Of a DNA stretch of 32,500 nt, positions 13,301-28,845 are shown one piece after another. The position numbers and the translations under genes were made by a program. The DNA is taken from assembly GCF_964340395.1 (NCBI RefSeq), contig NC_135551.1:24523503-24556002 (forward strand), written 5' to 3'. The notes beneath the pieces were generated by a model that saw only the letters and a list, made by a program, of their open reading frames with translations, was not told the origin of the DNA and ran no database searches. The number at the start of each line of letters is the position of its first letter. Positions within the stretch are counted from its first letter, which is position 1. This DNA comes from Glandiceps talaboti (lineage: Eukaryota; Hemichordata; Enteropneusta; Spengelidae).

Positions 13301-14552
13301 CCTCCAACCTCTCTGTATTGTACGTATGCATGTATGGTTGTGACATGTGAACTGACGATTCCAGTTTCACAGTTATCGTGACAGTAGTCTACATATAGAA
13401 TGGCAACCACTGTGTTCTGAATATCACACGTGGAAAATATACAGCTGTGCAATGTGGATGTTAACTACCTTCTTTACTCACACATATTACTATTCGTTGA
13501 CGATATAACGCTGATAGCTGTACAGGAACAATGTTAATCAAACATGTACGTACATCCTGAACTAGAAAGCTTTTCCAAAAATACTATACATAACATATAT
13601 ATTTAGCAAACTGAGGTTGTTGTCGCGCTCTCTAGTATAATTAGAACACTTGTGCTGTCGGCCACAGCAGGATTATGATTGAAGATACCATTATTTAAAT
13701 TCATTTCTATCTTAAACTTTTCTGAATTACAATCATAATGCGTCTTCAGGAGTAAAGGTGGTGTTGATATCGAAGTAAAACAACACCCTCAACGTGCAAA
13801 ATGATTGAGGTTTTTTAGAGTGCATGTTTCATGCAGTCGTCTGGTGAAAGTTTCCTGTTTTAGGTGAATGTCAGTCAGTATTTATTGATAAATGTGTATT
13901 CATCTACTGTATCTCATTCCCACATAAAATAGAGACTTCAGTTTCGTGAAGATTTTGTAAAGCGTGACTACTTTCAGTTTATACCCGTGGGTATACAAAA
14001 CATACTTTCAAAGTGTACTGAAAAGTTGGAGACAACCGATAATTTTACGAACGAATTCTTTTTCAGAAAGTACGCAACCATTTGTGATCATCAGGCTTCA
14101 AGGCTGCAACACCACCATTTTTTTACCACGTGTTCATCATTCTATATACAAATTAGATTTACTTATACGTTTACGCGGTTATAAATGATATAAATTAATG
14201 CCAAATCATGGTATAATCACAGACAAGTAACTTGTCTGTGGTAGAATGTACGATATACCTGTGGATAAAATAACCATATAGTCACGTGAGTCACCGGGCC
14301 CACACACGTTTTATCATCATTCACTATGTTTGCTTATGATGTATCGCAGATCGCAGCTGTTTTCCCTGCATTATACAGTCTTTACCTTACCTGAAATGCA
14401 CCAGGATACGCAGCCGCCTTTCCTCCACCGCCTTCTAAAACCAGATTCTCAAAGGGGTAATCATACTTTTTGAGTTCTTCGTCGACTGGTGATTCAAGGG
14501 TTTTGGATCCCCCTAATTCTCTCGGTTGTTGCTTGGTGTTGTTCGCACCCAT
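4861..14552 (-). CDS. Patatin-like phospholipase with EF-hands, 12 exons, 516 aa
   Basis: Predicted serine lipid acyl hydrolase (patatin/PNPLA fold). Exons, 5' to 3': 14552-14391, 12680-12533, 12180-12044, 10714-10579, 10197-10102, 9828-9698, 8403-8303, 7142-6986, 6658-6560, 5744-5586, 5332-5237, 4989-4861. All junctions are GT-AG, phases agree, and the joined length is 1551 nt including TAA. The catalytic domain covers about residues 34-270: glycine-rich oxyanion loop LEGGGGKAAAYPGAF (39-53), nucleophile elbow GASVG with Ser72, TPD...AVRMSSSLPG (178-195), and the DGG motif with Asp213. Two canonical EF-hand loops follow, DLDKSSTIDKKE (338-349) and DLNKDGQINFYE (383-394). The tail is acidic (DDDVDD...EEEE). 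The N-terminus MGANNTKQ fits an N-myristoylation signal, which supports the chosen start. I infer a Ca2+-responsive, membrane-associated phospholipase. Substrate and in vivo calcium binding are unknown. Introns are full of simple repeats and foldbacks, but every exon is intact. Confidence 0.92.
5586..7142 (-). other. EF-hand pair encoded by exons 8-10 of the patatin gene
   Basis: Exon 8 (7142-6986) carries a complete 12-residue loop, DLDKSSTIDKKE, with D1, D3, S5, T7 (backbone), D9 and E12. It is flanked by helices (AMDRFFKVLSEH before, LEQAFEK after). The second loop, DLNKDGQINFYE, has D1, N3, D5, G6, N9 and E12. It is split between Q7 and I8 by the intron 6559-5745, so its first half ends exon 9 and the second half opens exon 10. 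The loops are 45 residues apart, close to the usual spacing of a paired EF-hand module. Exon 11 begins with a related but degenerate stretch (DLDRTAAINVGY) in which loop position 12 is Tyr rather than Glu/Asp. It may be a decayed third hand. Confidence 0.85.
5812..6285. mobile_element. Foldback/MITE element in patatin intron 9
   Basis: Arms of roughly 120 bp (5812-5935 and 6162-6285) are imperfect inverted copies sharing TTAAAATCTGATGTGGTGAAA, CTTTATTT, TTTCCATC and TGATCGCCACCTT. The central 220 bp is unique. A single arm of the same family lies at 22051-22140, so this is a dispersed non-autonomous element. It causes open frames that are not genes. Confidence 0.65.
7467..7760. repeat. (TCTG)n, (GT)n and (TTTG)n microsatellite cluster
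   Basis: Compound simple repeat in patatin intron 7: TTTG/CTTG units, about 11 GT units, then two long TCTG runs (7565-7594 and 7640-7711) with a CTCC patch. It resembles the (ACAG)n block of the 31-32 kb element on the other strand, but no matching termini or core repeats flank it. Confidence 0.9.
8066..8099. repeat. GGT/poly-G simple tract
   Basis: GTGGTGGTGG followed by a run of G, within patatin intron 7. Confidence 0.85.
8700..9620. repeat. ACC/AAC-rich minisatellite
   Basis: About 920 bp of variant units built from ACCACCAACACTATA and ACAACCATTGACACT, in patatin intron 6. There are long Thr/Asn-rich (plus) and Val-rich (minus) frames, but they follow from the unit composition and lack complexity. 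Confidence 0.85.
9957..10101. repeat. (CATA)n tetranucleotide, abutting a splice donor
   Basis: Two CATA runs (9957-9990 and 10048-10101) separated by CCTAC/CCAACCTT variants. On the minus strand, the GTATGT donor of patatin exon 5 (exon edge 10102) is the first unit of this repeat. Confidence 0.9.
10317..10376. repeat. (AAC)n trinucleotide repeat
   Basis: About 20 AAC units with one AGC variant, in patatin intron 4. Confidence 0.9.
11596..11630. repeat. (AAAAT)n pentanucleotide
   Basis: ATAAAATAAAATAAAATA-type run in patatin intron 3. It matches the tail unit of the LINE at 24.2-28.0 kb, so it could be the remnant tail of another copy, but no LINE body is recognisable next to it. Confidence 0.7.
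11836..11950. repeat. (ACAAC)n/(AGCAC)n/(GGCAC)n pentanucleotide array
   Basis: About 23 five-base units that drift from ACAAC to AGCAC, AAGAC and GGCAC and back, in patatin intron 3. The Cys/Val/Leu-rich minus-strand frames here are artefacts of the repeat. Confidence 0.9.
12681..14390. other. Patatin intron 1, no other gene seen
   Basis: The longest intron of the phospholipase gene. It includes a perfect small palindrome at 14219-14241 (CACAGACAAGT-A-ACTTGTCTGTG). No further feature is supported. Confidence 0.6.
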
Positions 14553-17046
14553 CTCTGTTGTATAGTTACGTGCCTACTTGATCACTGACAACACAGAACG
14601 GCTGATACATCAGCTTATAACAAGTCAACCCTAGCGCTCTTTCACACATGTTAAGGAGAATAACTAAAAATAAGCCTATTGCATTTGATTAATTACGGAC
14701 TTACGTACAAAAGAGGGTTACGTGCACACCATAATGTAACAGGGTGTTCTGAAAACATTTGTTACGAGTAATGAGGCTAGTCATACACATCACCGGTAAC
14801 ATTTAATTTCTGCATTTTAGTAGCAGTCACTGATCGGACTGCTGAATTCCAATTATAAATAAAGACAATTCATGTCCATGGCAAGGACATGAACTGAACG
14901 AGGATCAAGTTTCATATCTGTTTTTCAGCAATTATATGTGATGTGTGTGGCGTTAAATCATGAAGCTAGTCTTCAGAATACAAAGTTTACGAAATACCTA
15001 TTTCCGAAAGTGGCGTTTAATCGCATTAAAATTTATTCCACCAGAAAATGAAAACAAAATACAAGTTGTTTGAAAGTACTTTTAAACAGAATTCTGTCAA
15101 GGGCCATGAAAATAATTCCTGAGGAGCAAATCAAAGTCCATGGACTTTGATTAGTGTTCTGTGTTAGCATACTTATTACTTATGCAGCGTTCTATGGTAA
15201 CATATTAATGACAGTCTAGAGTTCTAAATTGGTACAGTAATACGTATTTAAATCTTCATTACTAATACCCACGGATGTTCGAACACATATATCTGTGCTT
15301 CCCCAACCGTGTTAATATAAACACGGTGACGTCGTCGCGTCCTCAAGGGATTTTAGTTTTAAACAGACTGGAGGTGGAGTTCTGGTTGGACATTTGCATA
15401 TCAGTGCAGTCCTAGAAACGTTAGAAAGGTCGAAAGCATTTCTGTATCAAATGAATATTAATGAGCGATGACGACAGCCTGTCAGTTTGTGATGGATTAC
15501 TACTGACATGCACCCTTTTCGTTTCGTTCACTACAGGGGAGCACCACAATTAACACTTTTCGTAACGGTCTTGACTAGACTGGTATTAGTAATGAAGTTG
15601 TTAATTCATAATACTGTACCAGCTTAGAACTCTAGACTATATTAAAGAGAAATCACTGTATGATTATTTATCAGTTAAATAAATCATGCACAAAATTTTG
15701 GTATTTTACAGCAAGTGATAATTAATCAGCAGTGCCATTTTAAAGAAATTCCTTCCTCAGTTACGAACAATTACGCAATTTTTATACAGAGTAATTATGT
15801 TCAAACTTTACTAATGAAAAAAAAATGGATAGATGATTCTACATGTCTAGTGCTAGCTTGTCTTTAGATTTTAGCTGATGTGGAATCGTATCTAATTTTG
15901 TCGAATAGATGTAACGATTGACATCTTTTATCTTTAAATTAATCATACATCTTCTGATCGAGTTTGAGTTTTTATTTTCTTAGGAAATGCGATAGATTTT
16001 ACATCATAATCTCCAAGTTTTGGTTATATCTCTTTGAAAACTTACACTTTACAAGTGAAAATACTGCAAAACTATAATTGTTATCCAATGTTTTTGAGAT
16101 GTTTCATTTTTATCAGCGAAATGTCAAAAAAGTGTGAAAATAAAAATACTGTATAGATCAGATGGTGGTAGTTGCAGTTTTGGTCAATGGAGGCCAGACT
16201 GGAACTAGATTCAATACTGGGACTGGAAATAGATTTTGACTTGAAGTAATTTGAGATAAAACAAGAACTCCGTCTCAATCTGGATAATTACTTTACGTAG
16301 TTTGAGCTATTCCCTTTGAAGGCTCGCTGTGATCTCGTTATCCGACTGTATGGCGAGGGGTAAAGTGTACATCTTGAGAGACTATTCACTAATTGTTGAT
16401 ACAAAGAAATCAAAGCGCGCGCGACACTTCTTGTTATGAGAGAACTTTTGAGAATTCATCTTACTCTGTTAATTGGTTTATCCAATTTGTATTGCAATAT
16501 TTATAGGCGAGTGGCATTCAAGTCTTCCTCGACTCACCTACTACAAAGTTGAAGGGCAAAGGTTAACCATCGGCTGTCGAACTCTATCAAAATATAGAAA
16601 ATGAGGTTCATTTTATCTTAGCTGCAGTTATTTATGCTTGTTAGACAAGAAATTCATTTTCATCAACTCTGCATCGCGTAACTTCTCTATAAGATGAAAT
16701 TGACTTTTATAGGCCCTTAAACATGAATTAGTGCAGCTAGTAATATCTGCCTCGACATACATACGACAACACCGCATTCGGCAGGATAGTAGAAATGCAT
16801 TTTGACTTCGTCTCGAGCAATGTCTGCTATTCTACCTCGAACTTCACACTCCATTGGTAAGGTCGTGATATCATTCCAAGGCATAGCCAAACGAAGGATC
16901 GAATCCTGGCCTATCTCCAAATAAAGAAGCATACACAAAATAGTGTTTTGTAGAATTTATTTTCTCTTTAAAGATCATCTTATAGCATGCAACCATCAAA
17001 TCACCCATTCCGCTGAATATGCAGTTCACGTTAAATAGCACTCTAT
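14553..17046. other. Intergenic region upstream of the patatin gene
   Basis: This must hold the phospholipase promoter on the minus strand, but I cannot pick a TATA box or start site. It contains a 24-bp perfect palindrome at 15129-15152 (AATCAAAGTCCA and its mirror), an ATTCATGTCC...GGACATGAA hairpin at about 14869-14894, and a CCGTGTT...AACACGG hairpin at about 15308-15326. No exon was recognised. Confidence 0.5.
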
Positions 17047-17140
17047 AAGGCCAAACAAAGAGAAAAGAATTGTTTCTGGTCAGGACATTTGATCTAAAAT
17101 GGTGCGACGACGCGATTTGTTTTAGTTCTCAACAAACCAG
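17047..17140 (+). repeat. Fragment of the tandem-core element family
   Basis: This stretch shares TCTAAAATGGTGCGACGACGCG, GTTTCTGGTCAGGA and TTCTCAACAAA-type blocks with the core repeats of the element inserted in the LINE (about 25560-25620 and 25905-26010). It is a lone fragment, without termini or the (ACAG)n block. Confidence 0.6.
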
Positions 17141-17814
17141 TCACTCAATCTACTATTTATGGTAGCTACTGTTCTTTGTATTTAGTACTTTAGAGCATGT
17201 GTGTATGTGGGGCAGATGCCATTTGCTTGTTCATGATTGGCTTTGCAGTTGTCTTCATTGAAGTGGAGGGTTATTTTTGTGTGTCTCCCCCCCCCCCCCC
17301 CTTCCCGGATCTGCAGACTGCATGCTCTGGACAAACACGAAAAAAGGACCGACGCAAGGGTATTGAAGTGATGCGCGCGCTGACCAGGAACAATTTTTTT
17401 TGCCTAATATGTGATTCCAACATTTCATTGATCAGTTGTCAGTGGCAACGTGGTATCAATATACTAGTATATATAATTTTGACACAACTTTTTTGACTTA
17501 TGTACATGTAGACTTATAACTCTTGATTTTAAAGCGTTATTTAGATGTTTGGCCCTCACTTTGAATGCATGTGCGACCTATGACTCCATATTTTGGACAA
17601 CGTAACTTTCAAGTTGCCGATTTTTACATTTCTTCGAGACTTTTTTAAAGAATGTAGTTTCTAGGTTGCCGATTTCTATTTTCTGACCGAATGGTTACAT
17701 TTGACTATTAGTTTCAGGCTGGAATAGAGACATTTGATTTTGTGTTTGTAATATGAATCCACCACGGTACATCCATACCCATGAAGTCACATTGTAATTG
17801 TGATTATAACTATA
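17141..17814. other. Intergenic, no gene seen; poly-C tract
   Basis: Contains a C15 run at 17287-17301. Otherwise AT-rich and featureless. Confidence 0.5.
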
Positions 17815-18140
17815 TGTTATTCGCCAATAGTTTTCGTCGTTCAGCTAAGGAAAATACTCGTGACCCAAGGGGGCTTGTCACTACGAGTCGCTAGACGAGT
17901 AATGAAAAAACCTTAGGTCGCGAGGCATGGTATTTTCCGGCTGAATGATGAAAATTATTGGAGAATAAAATACCAACGCCAGTAATATCAAAGAAAAATT
18001 AGGGAAAGTAATTTTGAACGTTTTGACTCATATTTCTAACACATAGGAACCAGTAACGTATACACGCATTGTCGTTATATAGAACACCTGGGTATGAATT
18101 CCATATTTTTGTATTCAACTTGGCTTGTGCATGGTACACT
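17815..18140 (+). mobile_element. Dispersed foldback repeat, copy B
   Basis: Foldback arms, TTATTCGCCAATAGTTTTCG...TTCAGC at 17818-17856 and GGCTGAATGATGAAAATTATTGG near 17939-17966, enclose a loop of about 80 bp. A unique part with CGTTTTGACTCATATTTC follows. The order matches copy A at 1336-1606 in opposite orientation. Confidence 0.6.
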
Positions 18141-18328
18141 TGTCAATATTATGCATAACAAGAAATATTAAGATTCAATGTATATTACTAAATGTGTGTA
18201 TTATGATCGATAGTGCTATATAAAATTATGCTAATACAAGCTGTTCCTTTATAAATGCGGCGAATTGCGCATGCGGCTGCACATACATCATTGTATCAGC
18301 ATTTTAATTGAAGACAACACATTAGATC

Positions 18329-23920
<5,592 letters not shown>

Positions 23921-24439
23921 TTCAAAAGACCGTGTGTCATGGAAACTGCAAAAAGGTTCTACGCATTCTCGCAAACCAGAGCTGTTATTTCTTCCTCGAC
24001 ACTTCGAAATAACTGTTGACGTGTCTTTGGACGGTGCCGTAAAAGAGGCCGGGCTTTGCGATGCTGGATTTACGACACTTTGGGAAGTTGATAACTTGAC
24101 ATTGCTGCTTGTGTGTCATGGTAAAATTTTGCATCTTGATTCTGATACATGCAAATTACGTGCATTATACGTACTGTCTATGTGACAATTACCACTGCTT
24201 AGCATAATAATGTTGAGCCTGCAGTATGCCATTATTCTCCAGATCTGGCTACCAGCAAATACCAGTGACAGCTACACCTGTGCCTTATTCAGAGGGCATA
24301 CCACAATCCAAAATACTTCAGTCGTTTCACCAGAACCATGTTTTAATGTATGCACCCAAAAATGCCATCCACTGCTGTACAGTCTACCAACACTTTCTAC
24401 ATTTACTAGAGGAAGGACAGAACAACAACAAAACTGAGA

Positions 24440-25131
24440 GTGAGATGGTCTGGTAGACCGATTGCATATTACGCGAACTCATGTGCTACGCTTCAAACCA
24501 TCCACTTTTCAACTCTGCAACATGGTGACATACATCCCAACCCAGGTCCTATTAGTGGCAATCACATCCCCGGTAGGTCCCGGCAGCATCACCCTACCTC
24601 ATCTTTGCGTTTATACTATCAGAACGCACAAAGTATTTGCAATAAGTTGACAGACTTCAACTTATATTTCAGCGATTCAACAATTGACTGCATCGCAATA
24701 ACAGAGACCTGGCTTCATCCAGATATCACTGATAGTGAAATACTTGATCAATCATATACTGTGTATCGTAGAGACAGAGACAGTACCACATCTACTAAGA
24801 AAAGGGGTGGTGGTGTTATGGTTGCAGTAAAAGCAGGTCATAAATCTTGGAGAAGGGTTGATCTTGAGACAGCTGCTGACATTATCTGGGTCGAAGTCAA
24901 TTTAGGTTCATCAAAGTTATTCTTATCAACAGTTTATTATCCGCCAGATTCCAGTATATCAAAACTAGATGAAATTGACAATTCTCTTGATCTGGTCGCT
25001 TCAATCATGCGCCCTGATGATATCATAATTATGATTGGTGATTTTAACTTTCGTGACGTCACATGGAATAAATCTGAAAATGGTCTCTTTGTACCCAACT
25101 ACCCACCCTCTAAACACAATGATCGTTTTTT
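24440..25131 (+). pseudogene. LINE endonuclease domain, C-terminally truncated
   Basis: Apurinic-type (EEP) endonuclease part of the LINE polyprotein. HPNPGP is at residues 32-37. Then come LRLYYQNAQSICNK (catalytic Asn), ITETWL (catalytic Glu), RGGGVMVAVK, STVYYPPDS and IIMIGDFNF (Asp/Asn). The frame runs into the inserted element about 27 residues after GDFN, before the SDH motif that normally ends the domain. The endonuclease is therefore incomplete. The open frame continues through the TCTG repeat only because that repeat lacks stops. Confidence 0.85.
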
Positions 25132-25210
25132 CTTCCGTAAGGAAGAGATATATTTATGGATGGAAGTCTGTGTGTCTGTGTCTGTCTCTGTGTCTGTCTG
25201 TCTGTCTGCC

Positions 25211-25273
<63 letters not shown>

Positions 25274-26156
25274 CTGTGTCATCGTTTTCTCCATAACGGC
25301 TTGCTCAATTCAAACGAAATTTTGAAGACGTATTCTGTAGGGTAATGGCAAGACTTGGTTAGGTTTTGGTAAAACTTCCGTGAATATTAATGAGCAATTT
25401 ACGTATTTAATGATTTTCGGTAATTAGGCTATATCTCACGAATGCACGCTTCAAATTCATTATAACTTGGCATACACATTTGCGATACCAAACCGCACCT
25501 GTCATGAGAATATTACTAATGTAGCTTTTAGTTTTAATAAGTTATTGGCATATTTTTGATTGGCCACAAAAAAGAAAAAAATAGTTTCTCGTCAGGAAAT
25601 GTCGTCTAAAATGGTGCGACTTTATCACCATTTTCTAAAACACGACTGGCTCAATTCAAACCAAATGTATTGCATGTTTTCTGTAGGGTAGTGACAAGTA
25701 CTGATTACGTTTCGGTAAACATCCCAAGAATATTAACGAGAAATTTGCATAATTAATGGTTTTCGGGAATTAGGCTATATCTCAAGAATGCACACGTTAA
25801 ATTCAATATAATTTGATACATGCATCTGCGATACCAAAGCGCACTTGTCATGAAAATATTACTGATGTAGATTTTAGTTTTAATAAATTATTGGCATATT
25901 TTTGTAGGCTACTAAAAAGGAAAAAATAGTTTATCGTCAGGAAATGTTGTCTAAAGTGGTACGACGATGCGCTTATTTTTTTTTTTTTTTACATTCTCAA
26001 CAAATGTCACAGTATATGTTGTGGTTGGCCAGGAGATCACTAACAGCAATGAGCAAATAGCAATCAACGAGAAAAAATAACTTATTACATATGTTCTGCT
26101 GTATTCCAACAATTGTCTGTAGGAACGACAATCTCAAAACTTTGCCCTTACGGAAG
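25132..26156 (-). mobile_element. TIR/tandem-core/(ACAG)n element inserted in the LINE
   Basis: The ends are CTTCCGTAAGG (25132-25142) and its inverse CCTTACGGAAG (26146-26156). Read on the minus strand: terminal repeat, unique lead, two tandem core units of about 345 bp (landmark CGTCAGGAAATG near 25590 and 25935), a GATGACACAGACAGAC junction, an (ACAG)n tract (25168-25277), and a small hairpin at the end. The core shares GAGATATAGCCTAATT and CATTAATTATGCAAATT-type blocks with the element at 31022-32265. There is no coding capacity, so it is non-autonomous. The layout resembles Helentron-derived pearl/DINE elements (inference). Confidence 0.75.
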
Positions 26157-26159
26157 ACA

Positions 26160-27622
26160 TTCAGTTTACATCTGGTCTCAATCTGTATTTATATCAGATG
26201 ATGAAAACTTTGTGAATGAACTTCCACCTTTTCATGACAGGATTACAGACCAACTTTCAAATATATCATTATGCTATAAGGATGTTTTACATGAGCTAAA
26301 TAGTATTGATGTTAACAAAGCAGTAGGACCATACCTTCTGTCTGGTATCATTCTCAAGGCATGTTCTCATGAACTATGAACTTGCCACTCCATTATGCAT
26401 ACTTGTCAACAGGTCTTTAAATTTGGGTGTCTTTCCCACAGCATTTAAAGTCGCAAATATCACGCCAGTTTTTAAATCAGGTGACAAGTCAAAGGTAGTT
26501 AACTACCGTTCAATATCTCTCCTATCATTAGTATCTAAAGTTTTTGATAGATTAGTGTATGCCCACCTTTTTCCCCATGTTCAGGAATATATTTCAGAAT
26601 CCCAACATGGTTTTATGAAAGGTAGATCTACTCAAACCAATTTAGTAAATTATATTGACTTTATTACAGATGCTATTGATACCAAATTACAGGTAGATAG
26701 CATTTATACAGACTTCAGTAAAGCTTTTGACACTGTATCATATACTTTACTGTCACACAAACTGAGCGCATATGGTTTCTCTGGCAATGTTATGTCCTGG
26801 CTTTCATCTTACCTCCAAAATAGAACACAGCGTGTAGTTATAAATGGTTACATGTCATCATAATGTGAAGTCACTTCAGGTGTGCCTCAGGGTTCCCTGA
26901 TTGGGCCACTTTTGTTTATTCTGTTCGTCAATGATATGCCAGACATTGTCAACAGTCATGGGTCATCATTATGCTCAATGTATGCTGACGTTGCCAAAAT
27001 ATATCGCATAGTTAGAACACAAGATGATTGTATTTCTCTTCAAACGGACATTAATAATGTCTACAAATGGTGTAATACATGGAAATTGAAGCTCAATGTG
27101 GGGAAGTGTAATGTAATTACATTTAGTAACAAAAAGAAACTGATTACATACAATTACAGTATTGCTGATGGTCCCCTTGTTCGTGTTCATAGTATCAAAG
27201 ATCTTGATATTCGACTTTCTTCACAGATGTCTTTTAGCACCATTATTGATAGTATTGTCAGGAAAGCTTTTAGAATGATGGGTTTTATCAAACGTACATG
27301 TGCCAATTTTTCCAACATTTCTACATTAAGATCTTTATATGTGAGCCATGTTAGAAGCCATCTTGAGTACTACAGTGCAATTTGGCCACCATGGCAAGTA
27401 ACTCAAATTGATGAAATCGAACGTGTACAGCAGAAATTTATTAAATTTTTATATTTTAAATCAAATGTGCAATATACTTCAACAGATTACGATTCGCTAT
27501 GTGCTAGGTTTAAGCTTCCCCCACCGGTGAGGAGGCGAAAGTTTTTAAATGCTATTTTTGTTTACAAACTGGTCAATTCATACTATAATTGTCCATCCAT
27601 TTTGTACAAGGTTTGTTTTTAA
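26160..27622 (+). pseudogene. LINE reverse transcriptase, frameshifted and catalytically mutated
   Basis: RT domain of the LINE. The first part (to 26379) ends ...LLSGIILKACSHEL. A short direct duplication (TGAACTA/TGAACTT near 26369-26382) shifts the frame, and the next part starts ELATPL. It then shows KSGDKSKVVNYRSISLL, DFSKAFDTVSY (motif A), a TAA at 26861-26863, GVPQGSLIGPLLFILFVND (motif B region), MYADVAKIY where YADD is expected (motif C, Val codon 26990-26992), and the LNVGKCNV thumb-side motif. The C-terminus (YVSHVRSHLEYYSAIW) is typical of CR1/L2/jockey-like LINEs. It cannot encode an active enzyme. Confidence 0.88.
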
Positions 27623-27970
27623 TGTACAGAGCAGACAGCTACGTAATAACCAACCAACCATACCTTTCGCATCAGTGCCTCCAGGGTAAATCTGAGAAAA
27701 TATTCCCCAATTTTAAGATGTTTAACCACTTGTAATGACGTTTTTAAAGCAAATCCAAACATAGATTAATTTAGTCCTTTCGGCGTGTGCTTCAGGCTGC
27801 GTGTTTTTAATAATTTTACCTGTTTTGTTTTTATTTCTGTGTTTGCCTTTTATGTCATGTCAATTCTTTCTGTTATTGCTACCCCTTGTTTTTATCTTTT
27901 TAGTGCTTGTTTTTCCTTATTTGTTTCTAAAGGTGCCTGTAAATGGGCTTTATGCCCGTTGGTTTACCTG

Positions 27971-28018
27971 AATAAATAAAATAAAATAAAATAAAATAAA
28001 ATAAAATAAGAAAATAAA
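27971..28018 (+). repeat. (ATAAA)n tail of the LINE
   Basis: About nine ATAAA units end the LINE 3'-UTR. Short tandem tails of this kind replace poly(A) in CR1/L2-like elements. Confidence 0.85.
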
Positions 28019-28035
28019 AAAAACCCCTTAACCCC

Positions 28036-28453
28036 CAGGATATTCATCTCTATATGGGGGTGTCTTCGATTCACGCACCCTTTAAAATATCAGATTCCAT
28101 TAACAATCAAACAGTCATTGAGGTTTAGGTAACTGACTACGTAAACAGAGTCAACAACCTGTATTTAAGGTCACAGGAGACACAAGATGATAAAGTACTT
28201 TAACCAGATTGAGATTAAATTTCTTTTGGTGTCATATGTATAAAACATTCATTAACATAAGAACGGATAAAAACTACCAAGATAAAAATGAAAAATTGGG
28301 AGTTATTAAGAAAATATATTGCTCGGCTTACAAGTAAACTTACTATCTGTCACATGCTTATCTGTTAGAAGTGTGATTCGAGTTTATACCCTCCACCAAC
28401 GTTGGTGGAGGGTCTTTGGTTCGACAGACACCACTATAGAGATGAATATCCTG
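28036..28453. mobile_element. Inverted-repeat element with a 26-bp palindrome
   Basis: CAGGATATTCATCTCTATA at 28036-28054 is repeated exactly in inverse at 28435-28453, and an imperfect match extends the arms inward (GGGTGTCTTCGA / TGTCGAAC...). Just inside the right arm is a perfect palindrome at 28388-28413 (ACCCTCCACCAAC and its mirror). No coding frame. Probably a small DNA transposon derivative. Confidence 0.5.
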
Positions 28454-28704
28454 AGGTTGTCAATTTCCCAAAAACGTCCACACGTTTTGCATTGCGCATT
28501 AGTTGTTCTGTGCACGACGTGACGCACACGGTAGGAACGAAATATTAAACCAGTCTTCTGTCGATTGTTTGGGTTCAATGAAATTTATTTTTCAACAATG
28601 TTTTGTAAGATTTAGTTGTCATCAGGTATTTTATGATGTAAAAATATTGCCGTATAATGTGCATTTTTTTTTGTTTTTCAGTGTCATGTCATGTCAGTGA
28701 CATA

Positions 28705-28754
28705 TACAATAGACACCGGCGGAAAGATAGAGCTGGACACTGGTGTCTATTGTA
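28705..28754. repeat. Hairpin, 13-bp stem
   Basis: TACAATAGACACC (28705-28717) pairs with GGTGTCTATTGTA (28742-28754) across a 24-nt loop. Confidence 0.6.
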
Positions 28755-28818
28755 CTTATGCTGGTTCACAGGATACCAGGATTAGCTCATCTCACCCTTG
28801 CTCTAGACTAGATTAGGA

Positions 28819-28845
28819 CTCAGACCACTTCGTTAGTGGTCTGAG
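28819..28845. repeat. Hairpin, 11-bp stem
   Basis: CTCAGACCACT pairs with AGTGGTCTGAG around a TCGTT loop. Confidence 0.6.

Larger units (their letters stand above)
24200..28018 (+). mobile_element. CR1/L2-like LINE, interrupted and inactive
   Basis: Non-LTR retrotransposon on the plus strand, lying just upstream of the dioxygenase gene in divergent orientation. In order: a 5' region without a clear function; a frame with the GDIHPNPGP signature and an endonuclease domain (24440-25131); a 1-kb foreign element (25132-26156); RT coding sequence in two frames (26160-27622); a 3'-UTR; and an (ATAAA)n tail (27971-28018). Lesions: the C-terminal endonuclease and the linker to RT are missing around the insertion, and the RT has a frameshift, a stop and a changed catalytic motif. 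The exact 5' end is not visible, and no target duplication was recognised. Confidence 0.9.

Noticed and set aside
16717-16938. 73-codon minus-strand frame in the intergenic region
   Set aside because: No recognisable domain, no splice partners and a length expected by chance.
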